Assembly (NCBI RefSeq): GCF_007197885.1 | Contig: NZ_VKKG01000002.1 | Coordinates: forward strand, 496,001 to 560,000 | DNA: 64,000 bases | Direction: 5' to 3' | DNA from: Tessaracoccus rhinocerotis | Lineage (GTDB): Bacteria; Actinomycetota; Actinomycetes; Propionibacteriales; Propionibacteriaceae | Shown here: piece after piece, positions 58,426 to 64,000 of the stretch | Layout of the letters: the number at the start of each line of letters is the position of its first letter | How positions within the stretch are numbered: the stretch's first letter is position 1 | The notes under the pieces: generated by a model | Told to the model about the DNA's origin: nothing | Database searches by the model: none | Seen by the model: the letters and a program-made list of their open reading frames with translations, nothing else | Made by a program: the position numbers and the translations under genes

Positions 58426-58431
58426 ACCCTA
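58426..58431 (-). promoter_or_regulatory. -10 box, leaderless promoter of the DUF4439 gene
   Basis: Minus-strand TAGGGT ends seven bases before ATG 58418. Confidence 0.65.
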
Positions 58432-58560
58432 TCGGCGATGCGGCGTGCCTGCGAAGGGTGTTTTCGCGGAGAGATCGCGCTGCGGGATGTCGATCGAGGT
58501 GTGGCGGCATATGCTTGGGGGTCACACAATCGAGTCACACAACCGAATCGGAGAATCCCC

Positions 58561-59076
58561 ATGCAAGAAAGCCAGCTCACCGAACTGGTGGAGCCCATCC
58601 TGGCCGACCACGGCCTCGAACTGGACAGCCTCGACGTCACGCCAGTGGGCAAGCGCAAGCTCCTGCGGATCACCGTCGACGGGGACGGCCCCGCAGGTCG
58701 CGGCCCGCTGCTCGATGACATCTCCGCAGCCTCTGCACGGATCTCCAAGGCCCTCGACGAGAGCACGGCCGTCGGACAGGCTCCCTTCACCCTCGAGGTG
58801 ACCAGTCGCGGCGTCAGCAAGCCCCTGCAGGAGGCCAAGCACTACCGCCGCAACCTCCACCGCCTCGTGAAGCTGTGGCTCGCCGACCGCGAGGTCACCG
58901 GACGCATCATGGGGGTGGAGGGCGAAGCCGTCACCCTGGACGTCAAGGGGCAGTCGAGGGAGTTCGCCCTCGCCGACGTGACCAAGGCCGTGGTCCAGGT
59001 CGAGATGAACCCACCGAAGGAGTTCCGGACCGGCTCCGACGACAACGAAGACAACGACGACACCGAGGAGGCCTGA
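58561..59076 (+). CDS. rimP: Ribosome maturation factor RimP
   Basis: A 171-residue 30S assembly factor. ELDSLDVTPVGKRKLLRITVDGD, then VTSRGVSKPLQEAKHYRRN, are family signatures; the last 20 residues are acidic (DDNEDNDDTEE). ATG 58561 follows GGAGAATCCCC. nusA starts three bases after its stop, so the two form an operon. Confidence 0.95.
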   Translation: MQESQLTELVEPILADHGLELDSLDVTPVGKRKLLRITVDGDGPAGRGPLLDDISAASARISKALDESTAVGQAPFTLEVTSRGVSKPLQEAKHYRRNLHRLVKLWLADREVTGRIMGVEGEAVTLDVKGQSREFALADVTKAVVQVEMNPPKEFRTGSDDNEDNDDTEEA

Positions 59077-59079
59077 GCC

Positions 59080-60054
59080 ATGGACGTGGATCTCGCAGCC
59101 CTGCGCGCCATCGAACGCGACAAGGAAGTCCCCATGGACTACCTCATCAGGACGCTTGAGGACGCCCTCCTCAACGCCTACAACAAGACCGACCACCCGT
59201 TGCGCGGCGTCAAGGTGGAGGTGGACCGCAAGACCGGAAAGGTCTCCGTCCTCGCGCCCGAGTTCGACGACGACGACCAGGTGGTGGGTTACTACGACGA
59301 CACCCCGGAGGACTTCGGTCGGGTGGCGGCCTCCACCGCCCGCCAGGTCATCTTCCAGCGCCTGCGCGAGGCCGAGGACGACCAGAAGTTCGGCCACTTC
59401 TCCGGTTCCGAGGGGGACATCCTCGTCGGCGTCGTCCAGGCCGACCGGGACTCCAAGGCCGTCCGGGTGGACCTCGGCGCCCTCGAGGCGATCATGCCGC
59501 AGGCCGAGCAGGTGCCCGGTGAGGACTACTCGCACGGTCGCCGCATCCGCGTCTACGTCGTCGCCGTCCGCCGTGAGCTCCGCGGCCCGCAGGTGGTCGT
59601 CTCCCGGACGCACCCCAACCTGGTGAAGAAGCTCTTCGCGATGGAGGTCCCGGAGATCGGCTCCGGAGTCGTCGAGATCAAGGAGATCGCCCGCGAGGCC
59701 GGCCACCGCACCAAGATCGCCGTCGTCTCGCACGACCCGAACATCTCGGCCAAGGGCGCCTGCATCGGCCCGATGGGGCAGCGCGTCCGCGCTGTCACCA
59801 ACGAGCTCGGCGACGAGAAGATCGACATCGTCGACTGGTCGGAGGACCCGACCCGGTTCGTCGCTGCGGCACTGTCCCCGGCGAAGGTGATGTCGGTGAC
59901 GGTGGTCGACGCCTCGGCGCGTGCCTGCCGCGCGATCGTGCCCGACTACCAGCTCTCCCTGGCCATCGGCCGCGAGGGCCAGAACGCCCGGCTGGCGGCC
60001 CGCCTGACCGGTTGGCGCATCGACATCCAGCCCGACACCCAGCCCCAGGGCTGA
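59080..60054 (+). CDS. nusA: Transcription termination/antitermination factor NusA
   Basis: A 324-residue NusA: N-terminal polymerase-binding domain (about 1-100), S1 domain (SEGDILVGVVQADRD), then two KH domains (GACIGPMGQRVR and SLAIGREGQNARLAARLTGW). It lacks the acidic C-terminal repeats of E. coli NusA, as usual in Actinobacteria. ylxR-infB would normally follow; here a hairpin and gluABCD come first. Confidence 0.97.
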   Translation: MDVDLAALRAIERDKEVPMDYLIRTLEDALLNAYNKTDHPLRGVKVEVDRKTGKVSVLAPEFDDDDQVVGYYDDTPEDFGRVAASTARQVIFQRLREAEDDQKFGHFSGSEGDILVGVVQADRDSKAVRVDLGALEAIMPQAEQVPGEDYSHGRRIRVYVVAVRRELRGPQVVVSRTHPNLVKKLFAMEVPEIGSGVVEIKEIAREAGHRTKIAVVSHDPNISAKGACIGPMGQRVRAVTNELGDEKIDIVDWSEDPTRFVAAALSPAKVMSVTVVDASARACRAIVPDYQLSLAIGREGQNARLAARLTGWRIDIQPDTQPQG

Positions 60055-60070
60055 CCACAGCACCCACCCC

Positions 60071-60108
60071 GATCGGCACGCCCGGACCCCGTCCGTGGCG
60101 TGCCGATC
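60071..60108 (+). terminator. Hairpin after nusA
   Basis: Outer stem GATCGGCACGCC (60071-60082) / GGCGTGCCGATC (60097-60108) encloses an inner stem CGGAC (60083-60087) / GTCCG (60091-60095). It separates nusA from gluABCD; the tail CCACGTTTCC is only weakly T-rich. Confidence 0.65.
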
Positions 60109-60187
60109 CACGTTTCCCGCGATGTCGGGCCGGGACCGGTTGGATAACGATGCGGTAAATTTCCCCGCCGTGAGCCCTTGTGGGGCC

Positions 60188-60193
60188 TAGTCT
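60188..60193 (+). promoter_or_regulatory. -10 box, leaderless promoter of gluABCD
   Basis: TAGTCT ends seven bases before ATG 60201. An AT-rich stretch (TTGGATAACGATGCGGTAAA, 60140-60159) upstream stands out and could bind a nitrogen regulator; no consensus was recognised. Confidence 0.6.
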
Positions 60194-60200
60194 GACGCCC

Positions 60201-60953
60201 ATGCCAGACGCGAGCAGCCCAGCCCCGCTTGTCGAAGTACGTGGGGTGAACAAGTACTTCGGCGAGCACCATGTCCTCAAGGACATCGACATGGAGGTCG
60301 CCAGGGGCGAGGTCGTCATCGTCATCGGACCCTCCGGCTCGGGCAAGTCCACCCTCTGCAGGGCGATCAACCGGCTGGAGACCATCAACTCGGGCGACAT
60401 CATCATCGACGGCCAACGCCTCCCGGACGAGGGCAAGGCGCTCGCCAGGCTCCGCAGCGAGGTGGGCATGGTCTTCCAGGCCTTCAACCTGTTCGCGCAC
60501 AAGACCGTGCTGGAGAACGTGACGCTCGCACCCATCCAGGTGAAGAAGATCCCGAAGGCGAAGGCGGTGGAGAGGGCGATGGAGCTCCTCACCCGCGTGG
60601 GAGTGGAGGCGCACGCGAACAAGCTGCCGTCGCAGCTCTCCGGAGGGCAGCAGCAGCGGGTGGCCATCGCGAGGACGCTGGCGATGGATCCCAAGCTGAT
60701 GCTGCTCGACGAGCCCACCAGCGCCCTGGACCCCGAGATGATCAACGAGGTCCTCGACGTCATGATCGCCCTGGCGCAGTCCGGCATGACCATGATCGTG
60801 GTGACCCACGAGATGGGCTTCGCCCGCAAGGCCGCCGACCGGGTGGTCTTCATGGCCGACGGCGCCATCGTCGAGGAGGCGCCTCCGGAGACGTTCTTCA
60901 CCGACCCCAGTTCGGACAGGGCCAAGGACTTCCTGTCCAAGATCCTGCACTGA
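60201..60953 (+). CDS. gluA: Glutamate-type amino acid ABC importer, ATPase
   Basis: A 250-residue polar amino acid transporter ATPase: Walker A GPSGSGKST, signature LSGGQQQR, Walker B LLDEPTSALDPE, His switch VTHEMGFA. Together with gluB, gluC and gluD it matches the GluABCD importer of Corynebacterium in order and type. ATG 60201 is set by the leaderless promoter. Confidence 0.94.
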   Translation: MPDASSPAPLVEVRGVNKYFGEHHVLKDIDMEVARGEVVIVIGPSGSGKSTLCRAINRLETINSGDIIIDGQRLPDEGKALARLRSEVGMVFQAFNLFAHKTVLENVTLAPIQVKKIPKAKAVERAMELLTRVGVEAHANKLPSQLSGGQQQRVAIARTLAMDPKLMLLDEPTSALDPEMINEVLDVMIALAQSGMTMIVVTHEMGFARKAADRVVFMADGAIVEEAPPETFFTDPSSDRAKDFLSKILH

Positions 60954-60981
60954 CGCGGAACCAACCAACAAGGAGACAGCA

Positions 60982-61824
60982 ATGAAGCGCAACAAGCTCG
61001 TAGCAGCGACGGTGGCGGCCCTGGCCCTGCCTGCCCTCGCAGCCTGCGGTGGCGACGCCGCAACGGAGAACGACTTCCCCGAGGGTTCGACGATGGCTCA
61101 ACTGGCCTCCGACCAGAAGATCACCATCGGCACCAAGTTCGACCAGCCGCTGTTCGGCCTGGCGGGCCCCACGGGCGAGCCCGAGGGCTTCGACGTGGAG
61201 ATCGGCAAGCTGGTCGCGGATGCCCTGGGCATTCCGGAGGAGAACATCGAGTGGGTCGAGACGGTCTCCCAGAACCGGGAGCCCTTCATCGAGCAGGGCA
61301 ACGTGGACATCGTGGTGGCCACCTACACCATCAACGACACCCGCAAGGAGGTCATCGACTTCGCCGGGCCCTACTACACGGCCGGCCAGACCTTCCTGGT
61401 CCCCAAGGGCAACCCCGACGGCATCACCGGACCCGACGCGCTGGGGGACACCACCACCTGCACGGTGACCGGCTCCACCTCGGAGAAGAATGTGCGCGAG
61501 TACACCGAGAACATCATCACCGTGGACAAGTACTCCGACTGCCTGGAACCCATCCGCACCGGGCAGGCCCAGTCGATGACCACCGACAACGTGATCCTCG
61601 CCGGCCTCGTCGACCAGAGCGGTGACGAGTTCGAGGTGGTCAGCGAGACCTTCACCTCGGAGCCGTACGGGATCGGGCTCGCCAAGGGCGACGACGAGTT
61701 CCGCACGTTCATCAACGACGTCCTCGAGGCGTCCTACGGGGACGGGTCCTGGGCCGAGGCGTGGGAGTCCACCGCCGGCAAGGTCCTCGACACCCCCGAG
61801 CCCCCGGCGGTCGACCGCTACTGA
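60982..61824 (+). CDS. gluB: Glutamate-type ABC importer, substrate-binding lipoprotein
   Basis: A 280-residue lipoprotein: signal peptide with lipobox ALAAC (Cys22), then a family 3 solute-binding fold with IGTKFDQPLFG, GFDVEIGKLVADALG and ATYTINDTRKEVIDFAGPYY. Glutamate or a related acidic/polar amino acid is the likely substrate by similarity to GluB. Ribosome site AAGGAGA precedes ATG 60982. Confidence 0.93.
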   Translation: MKRNKLVAATVAALALPALAACGGDAATENDFPEGSTMAQLASDQKITIGTKFDQPLFGLAGPTGEPEGFDVEIGKLVADALGIPEENIEWVETVSQNREPFIEQGNVDIVVATYTINDTRKEVIDFAGPYYTAGQTFLVPKGNPDGITGPDALGDTTTCTVTGSTSEKNVREYTENIITVDKYSDCLEPIRTGQAQSMTTDNVILAGLVDQSGDEFEVVSETFTSEPYGIGLAKGDDEFRTFINDVLEASYGDGSWAEAWESTAGKVLDTPEPPAVDRY

Positions 61825-61874
61825 CCACCGACCGGTTCGGCGAACCGCTCGAACCCTGACGACGGAAGGCGCCC

Positions 61875-62522
61875 ATGGACGCTGTGCTCAGCAACCTGGA
61901 CAGCTACTGGCTGGGACTGCGGATGACCCTGCAGCTCCTGCTGGTCGGTGCCCTGGGCGCCTCCGTCATCGGGGTGGTCATCGCCTTCCTGCGGATCTCG
62001 CCGATCCCGAGCCTGCGCTGGATCGCCACCGCCTACACGGAACTGGTGCGCAACACCCCGCTCACGCTGGTGTTCTTCTTCATCATCGTGGTGCTGCCGT
62101 CGCTGGACATGGGGGTGCACTCGGTCCTGGGCGCCTACATCGCACTGTCGCTCTACCACTCGGCCTTCGTGGCGGAGGCGCTGCGCTCCGGCATCAACGG
62201 CGTCCCACTCGGACAGGCCGAGGCGGCCCGATCCGTCGGGCTCAACTTCATGCAGACGGTCACGCTCGTGGTGTTCCCGCAGGCAATGCGGATGGTGGTG
62301 CCGCCACTGATCAACGTGTTCATCGCCCTGACCAAGAACACCTCGGTGGCCGGTGGCTTCCTCGTGGTTGATCTGTTCGCCATCTCCAAGACCCTCACCA
62401 ACGCGCACGGCAACGCAGTCATCGCGATCCTGCTGGGCGTCGCGTTCTGCTACCTCATCATCACCATCCCGCTCGGCCAGGTGGCCGGGCGGATCGAGAA
62501 GAAGGTGGCGGTCCTGCGATGA
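61875..62522 (+). CDS. gluC: Glutamate-type ABC importer, permease 1
   Basis: A 215-residue HisM-type permease with about five spans. The EAA loop EAARSVGLNFMQTVTLVVFPQAMR contacts the ATPase, and TELVRNTPLTLVFFF is typical of polar amino acid permeases. GGAAGG precedes ATG 61875. The stop overlaps gluD by ATGA. Confidence 0.93.
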   Translation: MDAVLSNLDSYWLGLRMTLQLLLVGALGASVIGVVIAFLRISPIPSLRWIATAYTELVRNTPLTLVFFFIIVVLPSLDMGVHSVLGAYIALSLYHSAFVAEALRSGINGVPLGQAEAARSVGLNFMQTVTLVVFPQAMRMVVPPLINVFIALTKNTSVAGGFLVVDLFAISKTLTNAHGNAVIAILLGVAFCYLIITIPLGQVAGRIEKKVAVLR

Positions 62523-63421
62523 GTAACACCGCCCCCGTCCTGTACGAGGAGCCCGGGCCCAGGGGTCGCGCCGTGTCTCGGACGGTTTCCGTGGTCACCG
62601 GCCTGGTGATCGCCGGCACGCTGGCCTGGCTCGTCTACCGACTCGGCCAGCCCCGCACCACGGTCAACGGTGCCGTGCTGCCCGGGCTCTGGGCCCCGGA
62701 GCGCTGGGACATCTTCGCCGAGGGCACCGAGGTCTGGCAGGCGCTGCTCTGGCGCGGGCTGGTGCAGGGCACGCTCAGCGCGGCCGGCCTGGCCGCGGTC
62801 CTCGCGATCGGTTTCGGCATCTTCCTGTGCTTCGCCCGCACGGCGCCCCAGAAGTGGATCCGGGTGCCGGCCGCGATCCTGCTGGAGTTCTTCCGCGGCA
62901 TGCCGGTGCTGCTGATGATGCTGTTCATCCTGCTGGCGCTGGCCACCACCGGGTACTGGGCGGTGGTGGGTGCGCTCGCCGTCTACAACGGGGCCATCAT
63001 CGGCGAGGCACTGCGGGCCGGGCTGCAGGCCCTGCCGCGCGGCCAGCGGGAGGCAGGCCTCTCCGTCGGGTTGACGCCCTTCAGCAGTCGAATCCTGATC
63101 GAGTTCCCGCAGGCCTTCCGGCAGATGCTGCCCATCATCGTCGCGCAGCTCGTGGTGCTGCTGAAGGACACCTCACTGGCCTACGTCGTGGCCTACCCCG
63201 AGATCCTGCGCATCAGCCAGCAGCTGAAGGACTACTACGGCTCCACCACCTACTCCTTCTCGATCTTCCTGGTCTCGCTCGCCATCTACCTGGTGGTGAA
63301 CCTTGCCCTGTCCGCGCTGGCGCGGTGGATCTCGCGACGCTCCGGGCCCAAGGCCGGCGTCGCCACCGACGAGGGCGGCATGAGCCTCGCCGCGATCGGA
63401 GTGTCGGCCAAGCCGCAGTAG
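62519..63421 (+). CDS. gluD: Glutamate-type ABC importer, permease 2
   Basis: A 300-residue HisM-type permease with an N-terminal span (about 22-42) and the usual five-span core; the EAA loop is EAGLSVGLTPFSSRILIEFPQAFR. Translation is coupled to gluC. Its TAG stop forms the first bases of the ylxR -10 hexamer (TAGGGT at 63419). Confidence 0.93.
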   Translation: MSNTAPVLYEEPGPRGRAVSRTVSVVTGLVIAGTLAWLVYRLGQPRTTVNGAVLPGLWAPERWDIFAEGTEVWQALLWRGLVQGTLSAAGLAAVLAIGFGIFLCFARTAPQKWIRVPAAILLEFFRGMPVLLMMLFILLALATTGYWAVVGALAVYNGAIIGEALRAGLQALPRGQREAGLSVGLTPFSSRILIEFPQAFRQMLPIIVAQLVVLLKDTSLAYVVAYPEILRISQQLKDYYGSTTYSFSIFLVSLAIYLVVNLALSALARWISRRSGPKAGVATDEGGMSLAAIGVSAKPQ

Positions 63422-63424
63422 GGT
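63419..63424 (+). promoter_or_regulatory. -10 box, leaderless promoter of ylxR
   Basis: TAGGGT ends seven bases before GTG 63432 and shares its TAG with the gluD stop codon. Confidence 0.6.
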
Positions 63425-63431
63425 TGGGGCC

Positions 63432-63710
63432 GTGATCCCGCAACGCACCTGCCTCGGCTGCCGCCGGAGCGACGACCAGGACGCCCTGATCAGACTCGTG
63501 CGCGTCGGTGACGAGGTGGTCGAGGGCACCTCTCCCCGGCTGCCCGGCCGCGGTGCGTACCTGCACCCCGACGCCGGCTGCGCCGAGACCGCGCGCAGGC
63601 GAAACGCCCTCCGGAGGGCCTTCGGCGCGGGTGCGCGTCCGGCCGAGTCATTGCTGCGACGACTCGGCGAGATCGCTCCCGGCTGGATTCAGACCGCCTC
63701 GGGGGAGTAG
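63432..63710 (+). CDS. ylxR: YlxR (DUF448) RNA-binding protein
   Basis: A 92-residue DUF448 protein with the RTCLGCRRSD motif at the N-terminus, LPGRGAYLHPDAGCAE in the middle and a basic helix RRRNALRRAF. It normally sits between nusA and infB; YlxR is a putative RNA-binding or RNase P-linked regulator. GTG 63432 fits the leaderless promoter, and its stop codon overlaps the infB -10. Confidence 0.93.
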   Translation: MIPQRTCLGCRRSDDQDALIRLVRVGDEVVEGTSPRLPGRGAYLHPDAGCAETARRRNALRRAFGAGARPAESLLRRLGEIAPGWIQTASGE

Positions 63711-63713
63711 ACT
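63708..63713 (+). promoter_or_regulatory. -10 box of infB
   Basis: TAGACT overlaps the ylxR TAG stop. TGGATT 18 bases upstream (63684-63689) is a poor -35. Expected leader of about 165 nt. Confidence 0.5.
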
Positions 63714-63719
63714 GGCCGA

Positions 63720-63886
63720 CGGCCCGGCGTCAATTCGCCGTGGCCGCATCGCTGAATGCCGACGATCCGCGTCGGCACGAACCAGAAAGTGGGCTAACGC
63801 TCATGACCACTCGATGAGAACCCAACGATGAGCAAGTCAACAAACTAACTGGTCCGGACCTGGGGTCTGGGCCGTGAAGGAGAGTA
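63720..63886 (+). promoter_or_regulatory. infB leader with hairpins and three chained mini-cistrons
   Basis: Stem-loops: CGGCG/CGCCG (63725-63740), TGCCGAC/GTCGGCA (63757-63777), and GGTCCGGACC/GGTCTGGGCC (63851-63873, two wobble pairs), the last just before AAGGAGAG. Between them three tiny frames are chained by ATGA overlaps: MTTR (63803-63817), MRTQR (63814-63831), MSKSTN (63828-63848). The role is unknown; translational control of infB is a possibility. Confidence 0.45.
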
Positions 63887-64000
63887 GTGGCCAAGCCTCG
63901 CGTCCACGAGATCGCCAAAGAGATCGGGATCACAAGCAAGGAGCTTCTGAAGAAGCTCAACGAGATGGGCGAATACGTTCGCGGCCCATCCTCCACGTTG
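63887..64000 (+). CDS. infB: Translation initiation factor IF-2, 5' part
   Basis: Thirty-eight codons from GTG 63887 run to the window edge. The sequence [20 protein letters not shown] is the conserved N-terminal start of actinobacterial IF-2. AAGGAGAG lies eight bases upstream. The GTPase domains are outside the window. Confidence 0.95.
   Translation, partial: MAKPRVHEIAKEIGITSKELLKKLNEMGEYVRGPSSTL

Noticed and set aside
60071-60108. Third copy of the 78-bp palindromic repeat
   Set aside because: Arms (GATCGGCACGCC) differ from the repeat arms and the length is 38 bp; it is better explained as a terminator hairpin after nusA.

Overview
The window is a GC-rich (about 68-70 % by eye) stretch of an actinobacterial chromosome. 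Actinobacteria are indicated by rbpA, whiA, opcA next to zwf, a SufR-led suf operon, DUF3099 and DUF4439 genes, the xerC-M23-rpsB-tsf-pyrH-frr-cdsA-rlmN gene order, and many genes whose start codon lies 6-8 bases after a -10 hexamer (leaderless transcripts). Family content fits Propionibacteriaceae or a close relative; that placement is inference. I saw no rRNA, tRNA, CRISPR array, IS element or prophage. No gene-free stretch exceeds 300 bases.

Layout. 1-6.6 kb: rapZ(partial)-yvcK-whiA, then gap-pgk-tpiA, secG and rbpA. 6.7-9.9 kb (minus): zwf-opcA-pgl. 10.0-13.3 kb: ctaB, convergent with ctaA and an ABC-2 exporter pair. 13.4-20.1 kb: complete suf operon sufR-B-D-Rieske-C-S-U-T for Fe-S assembly. 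20.2-25.4 kb: alpha/beta hydrolase, DUF456 protein, unknown membrane protein, ABC-F ATPase, phosphohexomutase. 25.5-28.5 kb (minus): secreted beta-repeat protein, rlmA-like methyltransferase, SURF1, DUF3099. 28.5-34.4 kb: fabG-fabI, ABC ATPase, NfeD-like and SPFH membrane proteins, bile-acid-symporter-like protein, SpoU methyltransferase. 34.4-43.7 kb: two very large secreted enzymes (a DNase and a PL9-type pectate-lyase-like protein) around def and xerC, followed by a double-LytM M23 protein. 44-49.6 kb: rpsB, tsf, pyrH, frr, cdsA, rlmN and a small unknown gene. 49.7-58.4 kb: gdhA, dxr-rseP-ispG-GNAT-proS, DUF4439 lipoprotein. 58.5-64 kb: rimP-nusA, then a glutamate-type ABC importer gluABCD lying between nusA and ylxR-infB.

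Most genes are housekeeping. The accessory content is a set of three secreted proteins (25.5, 34.4 and 39 kb) that share an uncharacterised C-terminal domain of about 130 residues, built from two Cys-pair repeats. In two of them the domain is encoded by a 393-bp inverted repeat that is about 99 % identical, which points to recent duplication or gene conversion. The lyase gene has a good promoter with a LacI-family-type palindrome over its start site, suggesting sugar-controlled expression. Other unusual items are a 78-bp palindromic repeat present twice, structured leaders before rpsB and infB (the latter with three chained mini-cistrons), gluABCD inserted in the nusA-infB region, and three convergent gene pairs whose 3' ends overlap by about 50 bp.
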